A stretch of DNA of 56,581 nt from a virus: positions 1 to 56,581 of the IMG/VR virus record IMGVR_UViG_3300031576_000050; one strand, 5' to 3'. The notes beneath the pieces are model-generated. The model did no database searches. It saw only the letters and a list, made by a program, of their open reading frames with translations, and was not told where the DNA came from. The first letter of the stretch is position 1; each line of letters starts with the position of its first letter. Shown piece after piece: positions 50,536-56,581 of this stretch. The position numbers and the translations under genes are program-made.

Positions 50536-50634
50536 TCATGGGCCAACACTGCCAGCGGACATCCCGCCAATAATCGCTACTGCCAATACAGAGACCAGCA
50601 AGATGAGCAGAAGCAGCAGGCGTGCATCTCTCAT
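50536..50634 (-). CDS. 32-residue single-span membrane peptide
   Basis: The ATG at 50632-50634 overlaps the upstream stop (ATGA). A basic start (MRDAR) leads into one helix of Leu/Ile/Val (LLLLLILLVSVLAVAII), then a short Gly/Ser tail. It is too short for standard calling, but the coupling and the helix are clear. It may be a small membrane effector. The function is unknown. Confidence 0.5.
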   Translation of the reverse strand: MRDARLLLLLILLVSVLAVAIIGGMSAGSVGP

Positions 50635-50828
50635 GACTCGGCAAGCATCCTGTCCTGTACTAGCTTAAGCACAACCTGGATCGACCTGGTATCATCGTAC
50701 TGCCCGGCAGCAGTAATGTGCTCCTCAAGCAGCTCCTGCAACCACAGGAGCGTCTCTAGCTTCGCAGCCCGGTAACCCTGCTGCCAAGAAGCATCGTGTG
50801 CGGAGCCATTCGGGTCATTGCCGCTCAT
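50631..50828 (-). CDS. Helical hypothetical protein, 65 residues
   Basis: MSGNDPNGSAHD leads into a long helix (YRAAKLETLLWLQELLEEHI) and another (VVLKLVQDRML). The start at 50828 overlaps the upstream gene by 14 bases. Longer in-frame codons upstream are a shadow of the preceding gene. No family is recognised. Confidence 0.5.
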   Translation of the reverse strand: MSGNDPNGSAHDASWQQGYRAAKLETLLWLQELLEEHITAAGQYDDTRSIQVVLKLVQDRMLAES

Positions 50829-51021
50829 TGTTCTCACTGCGCCGTGTATGAGAGTCGCCACTCTGCTGGGCGATCCTTGCTGATAAGTGCCAGCGCGACT
50901 GGTACCGGCCACAAGAGCACTTGGCCATATGGTATGAGCCAGAGCCATCAGGAACGACCGTAATGCTGTTGCTAGAGTGGCCTCTCTTACCGCGAATGAT
51001 TGTGATCACATGCTCCGCCAT
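50815..51021 (-). CDS. Small Cys/His-containing protein, 68 residues
   Basis: It begins MAEHVITIIRGKRGHSSNSITVV and has HMAKCSCGRYQSRWHLSARI, where CxC and His residues could bind zinc, followed by a polar tail. It overlaps both neighbours. The function is unknown. Confidence 0.5.
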   Translation of the reverse strand: MAEHVITIIRGKRGHSSNSITVVPDGSGSYHMAKCSCGRYQSRWHLSARIAQQSGDSHTRRSENNERQ

Positions 51022-51470
51022 GAGCCATCCATCCTCTCCCAAGATGCCTGTACGCCCAGCACCCGATATACAGCTTCCCAATGCTCGACACAGGCCTTAA
51101 GCATCAGCACATGGTCACCATTGCGCACCCAGACTGGGCCACGCTGGTCAATCTCGCTGCCATCACATCCTTCAATCAGGCATATGTCAGGGAGAGAGTT
51201 CCAATGCTGCAGCTTCCAGCTGTCAGGCTTGCCATCGCGCACATGCCTAGCGACGCGGTCAGCAGTGTAGGCTTCAAGTTCTATGTCATGGCTGTGCGGT
51301 CTCCTCCCTAGAATGGTCTCCCGAATGGTCTCCCAAGCTAAACGCTTACGAGCAGTATGTGGAGTCCTCAAGAGACGCTTTGGTTCATTGAGCGAAGTGC
51401 AGGCCTGATACTTGCCAGCATTACAGATCGGACATGAATATGCTCTCCACACAGCAACGCGCGCTGTCAT
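51006..51470 (-). CDS. Zinc-knuckle protein, 154 residues
   Basis: An N-terminal YSCPICNAGKYQACTSL (about 11-27), with nearby HTARK, matches the CPxCxAxxxxxC..H knuckle of small actinophage proteins. A helical middle and a second Cys pair (CLIEGCDG) follow. It may bind DNA or RNA. One base is shared with the upstream stop. Confidence 0.6.
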   Translation of the reverse strand: MTARVAVWRAYSCPICNAGKYQACTSLNEPKRLLRTPHTARKRLAWETIRETILGRRPHSHDIELEAYTADRVARHVRDGKPDSWKLQHWNSLPDICLIEGCDGSEIDQRGPVWVRNGDHVLMLKACVEHWEAVYRVLGVQASWERMDGSWRSM

Positions 51471-51748
51471 TAGCGCCCCACCTCCAATGCCACCATCAGC
51501 GCGTTGTGAAGTGCCTTAGCTCGCCTAGACGCAGCTTCTGGCCCATCGACCCCCACTGTCTCAGACTCACCATTGATCACATAGGCATAGCTTAGCGCAT
51601 CTAGCGACCAGCCGCCTGTGCCCATGCGCCAGATGACAAGGCTCATGCGAGGCCAAAGAGGGTGTGGGTCTACCCGCCCAACGTAGCACGCCTTGCTGGT
51701 GCCTATCGTCACCACATCCCCTGGGGCGAGATCTATCAATCGTATCAT
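51470..51748 (-). CDS. Small beta-barrel-like protein, 92 residues
   Basis: Strands IDLAPGDVVTIGTSKACYVGRVDPHP and MSLVIWRMGTGGWSLDALSYAYVING suggest an SH3-like or KOW-like barrel, with a C-terminal helix (SRRAKALHNALMVAL). ATGA overlap with the upstream membrane gene. No family is named. Confidence 0.55.
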   Translation of the reverse strand: MIRLIDLAPGDVVTIGTSKACYVGRVDPHPLWPRMSLVIWRMGTGGWSLDALSYAYVINGESETVGVDGPEAASRRAKALHNALMVALEVGR

Positions 51749-51927
51749 GGATGTGTCCCATCATACTCAGCAGGACGTGTTAACTCTGTAACTGGCTTCT
51801 CATGCGGCCCAACAAGGGTAGACGCAAGAGCTAGCCCCAGAACCACCACGACCCACACCATGATCCGCCTCACAGCAGCCACCTTTATCCCAAGAGTCTG
51901 GCCTGGGCCGCGTTGCTTCGGTACCAT
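51745..51927 (-). CDS. Small single-span membrane protein, 60 residues
   Basis: The basic N-terminus (MVPKQRGPGQTLGIKVAAVRR) is followed by VWVVVVLGLALASTLVG and a polar tail. ATG at 51927 comes three bases after the previous stop. An internal ATG before VWVVV with GAGGCGG is an alternative. It is probably anchored with the tail outside. The function is unknown. Confidence 0.5.
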   Translation of the reverse strand: MVPKQRGPGQTLGIKVAAVRRIMVWVVVVLGLALASTLVGPHEKPVTELTRPAEYDGTHP

Positions 51928-51930
51928 TGG

Positions 51931-52083
51931 TCACCCGTCATTCTCAGTCTGGTGACTGAACCATGGTTCTGGGCTAGGGCTGTCGGCAGGGATTGGGTCA
52001 GGCGCCCAAACCCCAGTCACAAAGGCTATGGCTGCTGCAGCTATGCTCACGAACAGCAGGGCCAGGCTAACGGCGCGCCTCAT
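51931..52083 (-). CDS. Small secreted or membrane-anchored protein, 50 residues
   Basis: MRRAVSLALLFVSIAAAAIAF is a signal-anchor-like N-terminus. A Pro/Asp/Ser/Glu-rich tail follows (WAPDPIPADSPSPEPWFS). It starts one base after the upstream stop and is directly followed by another membrane gene. It is too short for routine calling. No lipobox is seen. Confidence 0.5.
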   Translation of the reverse strand: MRRAVSLALLFVSIAAAAIAFVTGVWAPDPIPADSPSPEPWFSHQTENDG

Positions 52084-52084
52084 G

Positions 52085-52267
52085 TCAGAACTCAATCGTC
52101 AGAGCAATGACTGGCGGTGGCGGGTCAGGCAGAGCGGCCTTGAGGAAGTAGCCAGACCGCATAAACTGCGGCATGGCCGTCTCATCCTCGGGCACATAGA
52201 CATGTGTACCCTTGGTACTCTTCTGGTGCAGCATGCGCTGCACCAACTTACTGGGCCTTGCTACCAT
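52085..52267 (-). CDS. Hypothetical protein, 60 residues
   Basis: ATG at 52267 has a perfect AAGGAGGAGAT site. The protein has a basic helical N-terminus (MVARPSKLVQRMLHQKSTKG), then HVYVPEDETAMPQFMRSGYF and a Pro/Ala-rich end. The function is unknown. Confidence 0.55.
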   Translation of the reverse strand: MVARPSKLVQRMLHQKSTKGTHVYVPEDETAMPQFMRSGYFLKAALPDPPPPVIALTIEF

Positions 52268-52671
52268 ATCTCCTCCTTGTAGTGTCCCTCCCAAGAGTGT
52301 CGCTTACCTGCAAGGTTGCCGCTAGCAGCCCAAGCGAGATCGCTTTGCAGGGATATCGGGAACAACATCCTGTACACAGCTGACGGGGTGCCTGGATCTC
52401 CAGGGTGGAATGCAGTGGCAGCTTCGGTAGTAAGCTGTACAGTAAGTATCTCTGTATAGTCAGCCCCAATCCATGCAACCATTGGGTCCTCAGGCTGATC
52501 AATCCTTTCTCCCCGCAGTTCCTTCACTGCCTCCAGAAAGATGCGCCCATCCCTTGCCTTGATGCCAATAATCGGGACATCAACGATGTCCAAGTGCACT
52601 GTTGCCTCTTTGCCAAGATAGCATGTGTAGTCAGCCTGTAGGCGTAGCCAGCCTAGCGTAGGTGAGTTCAT
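52261..52671 (-). CDS. Hypothetical beta-rich protein, 136 residues
   Basis: The sequence contains RLQADYTCYLGKEATVHLDIVDV and VAWIGADYTEILTVQLTTEAATAFHPGDPG, with alternating strands. No motif is recognised. It overlaps the upstream gene by 4 bases and the downstream gene by 7. Confidence 0.55.
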   Translation of the reverse strand: MNSPTLGWLRLQADYTCYLGKEATVHLDIVDVPIIGIKARDGRIFLEAVKELRGERIDQPEDPMVAWIGADYTEILTVQLTTEAATAFHPGDPGTPSAVYRMLFPISLQSDLAWAASGNLAGKRHSWEGHYKEEIW

Positions 52672-52877
52672 GGGCGCTCAAGCTGCACAGTGGCCAGGTC
52701 CTGGCCAGACTTTGCGGGGTCAAGGGCGTAGATCTCCCTCAGCTCCTGTCCTATCTCAGTCAGCACTGCAGTGCCGCTCGCGTTACCAACTAACCGACCT
52801 ACCCGCATCTGTGGGTCGATCAGCCCTGCCCCACCACTGAACTCGCCATGGCCCGTGGTGTCTCTCTCTGTAGCCAT
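52668..52877 (-). CDS. Hypothetical protein, 69 residues
   Basis: It begins MATERDTTGHGEFSGGAG and has a helix TEIGQELREIYALDP, ending LATVQLERP. A GGAAGGGGAATAAG stretch stands before the ATG. The function is unknown. Confidence 0.5.
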   Translation of the reverse strand: MATERDTTGHGEFSGGAGLIDPQMRVGRLVGNASGTAVLTEIGQELREIYALDPAKSGQDLATVQLERP

Positions 52878-52878
52878 C

Positions 52879-53004
52879 TTATTCCCCTTCCTGTGATGAT
52901 GCGTCTATCTTATTCCCGTGGCCACAGTCACACCATGTCCCGCCACGGCAACGGTCATGCTGCCCCGTCTTACAATCTTCACAAATGAATCGCAGACAAT
53001 CCAT
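52879..53004 (-). CDS. 41-residue Cys/His-rich zinc-finger protein
   Basis: From ATG at 53004 (GGGAGAGAG upstream) the product has CEDCKTGQHDRCRGGTWCDCGHGNK. This dense Cys/His pattern (CxxC..H..C..CxC.H) is typical of actinophage micro-zinc-fingers that bind two zincs. It is the first gene after the structured region, so it is expressed early if that region is a promoter. It may regulate host or phage genes. Confidence 0.65.
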   Translation of the reverse strand: MDCLRFICEDCKTGQHDRCRGGTWCDCGHGNKIDASSQEGE

Positions 53005-53286
53005 CTCTCTCCCAACTGATCGTCACCTGGAAATAATTATTGTCGCTATGGAAGCTGCTCATAGCTGCACAGTGCAGATTCTAGTATGCATCGTGCTTGC
53101 CTCCCCGCGACTGCACAGTCATGCCTCTCGCTAGTCTCCTCACAAGCCTCATCTTGACACAAGTATCGCCCATGGCACCCGATGCCGCTGGCAGCAGGTA
53201 GCCTATGTGTAGTATGGTCCATGTTCAGTGCCTCTCATGATATCGACCAATAGCGGTAGAATAAAGGATCTTCTTCATCGAGCGGC

Positions 53287-53427
53287 CCCAGTAGCCCCAG
53301 TTGCAGCCGACCTAACGGCTGCATGCGCGCGATCCCGCGCGCGAGAAACTGTAGGGGACTCTGTAGATCGACTTGTGCACAATACGTACCTATACCCTCT
53401 CTCCTCTCTATAACTGGGGCTACTGGG
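53287..53427. repeat. 16-bp inverted repeat with 109-base spacer
   Basis: CCCAGTAGCCCCAGTT (53287-53302) is the exact reverse complement of the sequence at 53412-53427. Each arm contains the GCCCCAGTTG-type motif that recurs elsewhere in this region, which makes it iteron-like. Confidence 0.6.
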
Positions 53428-53461
53428 TACCGGAAAGATCCTTGCCTTGTCTCCCAACAGA

Positions 53462-53490
53462 TTGACATGGCCCCAGTTGCCCCTTAAACT
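53462..53490 (+). promoter_or_regulatory. Sigma70-like promoter on the plus strand
   Basis: A perfect TTGACA (53462-53467), 17 bases, then TAAACT (53485-53490) give a good -35/-10 pair pointing opposite to all genes. The spacer contains a copy of GCCCCAGTTGC. A 9-bp inverted repeat begins at the last -10 base, so the start site may lie within an operator. Transcription would run antisense into the primase gene. Confidence 0.45.
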
Positions 53491-53519
53491 AGGCCCCAAC
53501 TGCGTCCGACTGGGGCCTA
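53490..53519. promoter_or_regulatory. 9-bp inverted repeat at the plus-strand promoter (operator-like)
   Basis: TAGGCCCCA (53490-53498) and TGGGGCCTA (53511-53519) are perfect reverse complements around 12 bases, covering the expected transcription start. It could bind a dimeric regulator or fold as a hairpin. Confidence 0.45.
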
Positions 53520-53690
53520 AGAAGCACCTAAATCGGACTCTCTCCATCATTGTGGTCGCTAAAACCCTGTGTCTCGTTGCATCGATATATCGCCCCATCC
53601 CTTTAATAAGGGACTCTCCCGAGATAGGGCACATACCAACCGATAAGTCCCGACTCCCCGGACCCAGTTAGTCGATCTTCCGGCCCTAGC

Positions 53691-53748
53691 TGCACTATCG
53701 GCAACTATTGCAGGACGGCCCACGCCTAAGCCGGTTGCCGATAGTGCA
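53691..53748. repeat. 15-bp perfect inverted repeat after the primase-helicase gene
   Basis: TGCACTATCGGCAAC (53691-53705) and GTTGCCGATAGTGCA (53734-53748) are exact reverse complements with a 28-base spacer, 7 bases past the primase-helicase stop. The arm is long for a terminator and no U-run follows. It could be an initiator site, a recombinase-type site or a termination hairpin. Confidence 0.6.
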
Positions 53749-53754
53749 CGCGCC

Positions 53755-56199
53755 CTACCCGACACGCGCCCACTCCTCTCTTAGCTCCAGCCCGCGACGG
53801 TACCAGAACCGACCATCCTCATCCCGAGCGCGGAACTTCTCAAAGCCTTTCGCACTCATATGCTTGCCCCATTGTGTGATGCTAAGTATGTTGCGCTCAT
53901 CACCGTTCTGCTCTATCCAGATACGGTATGCGCGGTACAAGGACATGGCAGGTGCCTCTAGGTCGCCACCTGTCACGCACGTAGCAGCTAGGGCAGCATC
54001 CAGGTCACTCATCTCATCACGAGCCTCCAGAAGGATCGCTAGCGATGCGGGCGAGGGTGCCCCAAGCCCGTTAGCCGCGTAGAGCTGCCAGCCCGCGAGC
54101 AGCCACGCTAGCACCGCCGCGCGCCCCTCCCCCGTAGCTAGCCGTCCACGCAGGCCCTTATCGAGCTCAGAGTCTGGCATCTCAACACGAAACGGCGCTG
54201 ACTTCAGGCGCCGCCACAGCGCCTTATCTGCGTCTGGAATCTGTGGGTAGCTGTTAGTTGCCAGCCACGGTGTGAAGGCAGGCTGGCGCTGCACAAAGAC
54301 ATTGCTGTTCAAACGCCTAGCCTTGATGCGGTCCCCACCTGTGAAACGCTTTACTGCATCTGCATGCAGGAACCACCTTGCCGACGCTTCTGAGGCCACA
54401 ATGAGGCGATGAGACAATGAGTCCACAATGTCAGTGCGCGGGCTTTCATCCTGCTTCTCACGGAAGATGGAAAGGTTGAAGGCTGAGGCATACCGGCCAA
54501 GGCAGTCCATCATGGCCTCAACAAATGTTGTCTTGCCTGAACTGGTCTGCCCTTTCGCTATCACGAGGATGCGCTCTGGGTTGGCGCCTAGCAATGAGTA
54601 TCCAGCGAGCGTCTGCACCCATTCACAGTCTTCCTTATCTGGCAACACGCGCTCTATGAACTTGTCCCAGTCCCCAAGCTTGGCCTCTGGGTCAAACTTA
54701 GTGTCAGTACTGTAGGTAGCATAGTCCTCATGCCTTGTGCCGCGGAACTCATATCCGCCCGGTAGCAGCTCTACTGCACCATTTGAGCACACCAGGATCT
54801 CTGGGTCAGCATTGAATGCCTCAGCAGGCAGCACAACACCTTTCATCCCCCGCGCTAGGTCTACTGCTGCCCTTATTCTGGCAATATTCCCCGAAGCCCT
54901 AACATGTGCCAGGAACGTAGCAGCTGCCTTGGGGTCCTCAATGAACGCAGCCTCTGTAGCCATGGCACGGACAACAGCCATCATCTCGCGCCGAATGGGG
55001 CCATCCTCAGGGTCATTCACCCACAACGAAGTCTCAGGGTCATAGGTAGCCCAGCCCTGCCAGCCCGGCACATAGCGCGCGTCGCTACCTACGCGCTGTA
55101 GCAGCCTTTGTGCATTCCCTATGTCGTCACGCTCATAGTCGAATGCGCTGCTGCTAGCCCCAGCCTTTGCTTTCCCTGGCTTGGCCTTAGTAGCAGCTTC
55201 AACCACCTTGCGCTCGCTGCTACCCTGTAATAGGTCACATACATCATCTGTCTCTGGTGGGCCTTCAGCGCTGACCTTCTGCACACCCCTGATTACGATA
55301 CGTGTCCACTCCCCAGACGCACTGCCTTTCTCGCGCCGGGCACCTACGCCAATGACAAATACCTTGCGCATCTTGGCGAGTGCATTCAGTACGCCACCAT
55401 GGCCCGCCGCAGAGTCCCCGATTAGAGCCCAGGCGCCACGCAGGGCACAGTCGTGTGCACCGCCTTCATCACCAGCCATGCGTAGCTCGCGCATGTAGCG
55501 AGTAAGAGTTAGGGACATTCCCTCGCACATGCCAGCCTTACGCGCTTCTAGCCAGGCTGTGGCATCCTTTTTTGACATCTCGTCATCTGCAGGATGCGGC
55601 ACCCAGGCTTTCCCGCCCGTCAGGCCTTTAACCCAGCCAGGCGGTAGGTCTGGGATATCAGCAACAGATGGGATCTCATCATCAACAATCACCCCATCTG
55701 GCCGTATCCACATATACATCCGCTTCTCAGGATGCATTGACGGGAATACTACAGCATAACGATGATCCCAGCGGAGTAGCTCCACCCCTGGGCCTACCTG
55801 CCCCGGCCATGCCAGCCCCTCTGGCACCGTGAATAGGTAGATGCCGGAGCCATCCTGGCGCGAGGTACTAGCCCAGGTATCCGGCAGCCTGTCCCAATCC
55901 TTGGTGGCTTTGTTGATGGTCTTGGAGCCAGCCTTTGAGCCATACCTGTCGATGTCAATCCCAATGATGGTCTTTGGGAGGCGCAATGCTATGTTGCCTG
56001 GCGGGAATGATAGGTTGCCAGCCTGTGCATACTTGGGACGACTACCCCTGGTCCAGTCTGAAACCATCTTCCCGTCAACATACCTGCCGCCAGCTCCTGT
56101 ACAGCCATCCGGGGGCGGGAACTTCCCCCGATATGGTAATGGTATAGGTGACCATCCTGCATCCAGGTAGTCTCTGCCTGCGGCGGAGTATGGTGTCAT
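53755..56199 (-). CDS. Primase-polymerase / D5-type replicative helicase
   Basis: The 814-residue protein begins with a prim-pol (archaeo-eukaryotic primase) domain: AGWSPIPLPYRGK, IIGIDIDRYG (the metal-binding D-x-D near 80) and the WASTSRQDGSGIYLF strand. A D5/P4-type SF3 helicase follows, with Walker A VIAKGQTSSGKTTF near 550, Walker B/sensor around HRLIVASEASARWF, and a C-terminal winged-helix-like end (ITQWGKHMSAKGFEKFRARDEDG). It should prime and unwind at the origin. Its ATG overlaps the ribbon-helix-helix stop (ATGA). Confidence 0.9.
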   Translation of the reverse strand: MTPYSAAGRDYLDAGWSPIPLPYRGKFPPPDGCTGAGGRYVDGKMVSDWTRGSRPKYAQAGNLSFPPGNIALRLPKTIIGIDIDRYGSKAGSKTINKATKDWDRLPDTWASTSRQDGSGIYLFTVPEGLAWPGQVGPGVELLRWDHRYAVVFPSMHPEKRMYMWIRPDGVIVDDEIPSVADIPDLPPGWVKGLTGGKAWVPHPADDEMSKKDATAWLEARKAGMCEGMSLTLTRYMRELRMAGDEGGAHDCALRGAWALIGDSAAGHGGVLNALAKMRKVFVIGVGARREKGSASGEWTRIVIRGVQKVSAEGPPETDDVCDLLQGSSERKVVEAATKAKPGKAKAGASSSAFDYERDDIGNAQRLLQRVGSDARYVPGWQGWATYDPETSLWVNDPEDGPIRREMMAVVRAMATEAAFIEDPKAAATFLAHVRASGNIARIRAAVDLARGMKGVVLPAEAFNADPEILVCSNGAVELLPGGYEFRGTRHEDYATYSTDTKFDPEAKLGDWDKFIERVLPDKEDCEWVQTLAGYSLLGANPERILVIAKGQTSSGKTTFVEAMMDCLGRYASAFNLSIFREKQDESPRTDIVDSLSHRLIVASEASARWFLHADAVKRFTGGDRIKARRLNSNVFVQRQPAFTPWLATNSYPQIPDADKALWRRLKSAPFRVEMPDSELDKGLRGRLATGEGRAAVLAWLLAGWQLYAANGLGAPSPASLAILLEARDEMSDLDAALAATCVTGGDLEAPAMSLYRAYRIWIEQNGDERNILSITQWGKHMSAKGFEKFRARDEDGRFWYRRGLELREEWARVG

Positions 56200-56390
56200 G
56201 TGGAGCTAACCTCTAGCTCAGCTTCAGCCATTAGCTCCCTGATCCTGTCAGAGACAGCATTCCGAACAATGACGCTTTTATGCACATTCATTGCTGCAGA
56301 AAGCTGGGATAACTGGATATAGTCTAGGTCAGGCAGCCTGACGTATAGTCTGGGGCCAATGCGCGGTCTACCTACACGTCCTGCTGCCAT
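56196..56390 (-). CDS. Ribbon-helix-helix DNA-binding protein, 64 residues
   Basis: The basic strand RPRIGPRLYVRLPD is followed by two helices (YIQLSQLSAAMNVHKSVIVRNAVSDRIREL). This is the Arc/CopG-like pattern of a small dimeric repressor. It starts in the terminal repeat with a start-associated AGAGAGGCCAGA leader and is coupled to the primase-helicase gene, so it may autoregulate replication. Its binding site is unknown. Palindromes at 20083-20102 and 53490-53519 are candidates. Confidence 0.75.
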   Translation of the reverse strand: MAAGRVGRPRIGPRLYVRLPDLDYIQLSQLSAAMNVHKSVIVRNAVSDRIRELMAEAELEVSST

Positions 56391-56581
56391 TCTGGCCTCT
56401 CTCCATTTCCGGCGTCTGCAATACCTAGAGAGCCGAGCTTACTCCCTTACCCTGCAGCCAGCCAGTCATGCCCTGACAAGGCAGCCTTTCGACGCCTAGC
56501 CCAGGTAAGGGCATGCCTGAGTGCATCACGTGCGTGTGGCTTGCCAACAGTGGGTAAGTACATCCCAATGGCCTTTAGCCT
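56340..56581. repeat. Direct terminal repeat, right copy
   Basis: This 242-base segment matches 1-246 with one AGCC unit missing. It carries the start of the ribbon-helix-helix gene and, beyond it, the tail end of the RuvC-like gene. The missing four bases shift that gene's last codons. Confidence 0.95.

Larger units (their letters stand above)
53005..53754. promoter_or_regulatory. Structured gene-free region, candidate replication origin/control region
   Basis: These 750 bases contain no credible gene. They hold a motif GCCCCAGTTG in both orientations (53294-53304, 53470-53480; inverted at about 53411-53420 and, with one change, about 53508-53517). Other elements are a 16-bp inverted repeat (53287-53302 / 53412-53427), GCAGCCG/CGGCTGC (53303-53322), GCGCGCG-ATCC-CGCGCGC near 53325, a TCCCTT/AAGGGA hairpin near 53600 and a 15-bp inverted repeat at 53691-53748. 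The primase-helicase gene is immediately upstream. Origin function is an inference. Confidence 0.55.

Noticed and set aside
53154-53182. Second TTGACA on the plus strand
   Set aside because: No -10-like hexamer follows at 16-18 bases.
53228-53413. 61-codon plus-strand open frame
   Set aside because: It lies over hairpins and repeats, has no ribosome site and shows no recognisable fold.
53275-53634. 119-codon minus-strand open frame in the structured region
   Set aside because: It runs through the inverted repeats, has Arg/Ser/Gly-rich non-protein-like composition and lacks a good ribosome site.
1-56581. CRISPR array, insertion sequence, integrase or attachment site
   Set aside because: No regularly spaced direct repeats of 24-40 bases, transposase or recombinase motifs were seen on either strand.

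Overview
The window is essentially one complete tailed-phage genome. The first 246 bases recur as the last 242 bases, with one 4-base length difference, so the contig closes on itself at about 56.34 kb as a circular map or as a linear molecule with terminal repeats. Every gene I accept lies on the minus strand, so transcription runs from high to low coordinates. A single long tape-measure gene, a tail-assembly frameshift pair, Dit- and Tal-like proteins and no sheath indicate a siphophage. The host is probably an actinobacterium or a similar peptidoglycan-walled high-GC bacterium. The evidence is the moderately high GC, the ThyX-type thymidylate synthase, the endolysin with a peptidoglycan-binding domain, the secreted LysM/M23 peptidase, and small zinc-finger proteins of the kind common in actinophages. 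No integrase, excisionase or clear repressor is visible, which suggests a virulent phage.

Layout in transcription order. (1) 56390-53755: a ribbon-helix-helix protein and a primase-polymerase/D5-type helicase. (2) 53754-53005: a gene-free, strongly structured region that is the best candidate replication origin or control region. (3) 53004-50292: a chain of very small overlapping zinc-finger, membrane and unknown proteins. (4) 50070-47072: a secreted LysM/M23 peptidase followed by a large exported protein joining a GH99-like glycoside hydrolase domain to a calcineurin-like phosphoesterase. (5) 46911-31003: packaging, portal, an unusual block of beta-rich or repetitive presumed virion proteins, MuF-like head protein, scaffold, decoration protein, major capsid protein, connectors, major tail protein and frameshifted tail chaperones. 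(6) 30999-20381: tape measure, distal tail, tail-tip and fibre proteins, endolysin and three holin-like membrane proteins. (7) 20380-20028: a gene-free regulatory/termination region with back-to-back palindromes and large hairpins. (8) 20027-100: DNA metabolism, with an SNF2 helicase, RecB/Cas4-like nuclease, Sak4-like ATPase, SSB, nucleotide and FAD enzymes, a frameshifted uracil-DNA glycosylase, dCMP deaminase, two MazG-like proteins, a DnaE-type DNA polymerase, a ThyX homologue and a RuvC-like nuclease. The last gene runs into the terminal repeat.

How the parts fit: replication probably combines the phage primase-helicase with its own DnaE-type polymerase and SSB. Sak4-like ATPase, RecB-like nuclease, SNF2 helicase and RuvC-like nuclease supply recombination and resolution. 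A nucleotide-pool set (dCMP deaminase, ThyX, MazG, HAD nucleotidase, DUF4406) supplies thymidylate or possibly a modified base. Many genes overlap by ATGA, TAATG or TAGTG, consistent with translational coupling.

The most unusual items are the exported GH99-like/phosphoesterase fusion beside a secreted M23 peptidase; the structured 750-bp intergenic region with a plus-strand promoter-like site; a recurring start-associated AGAGAGGCCAG sequence; and the block of putative head-appendage genes between portal and MuF. Assignments rest on reading translated sequences by eye. No database search was possible.
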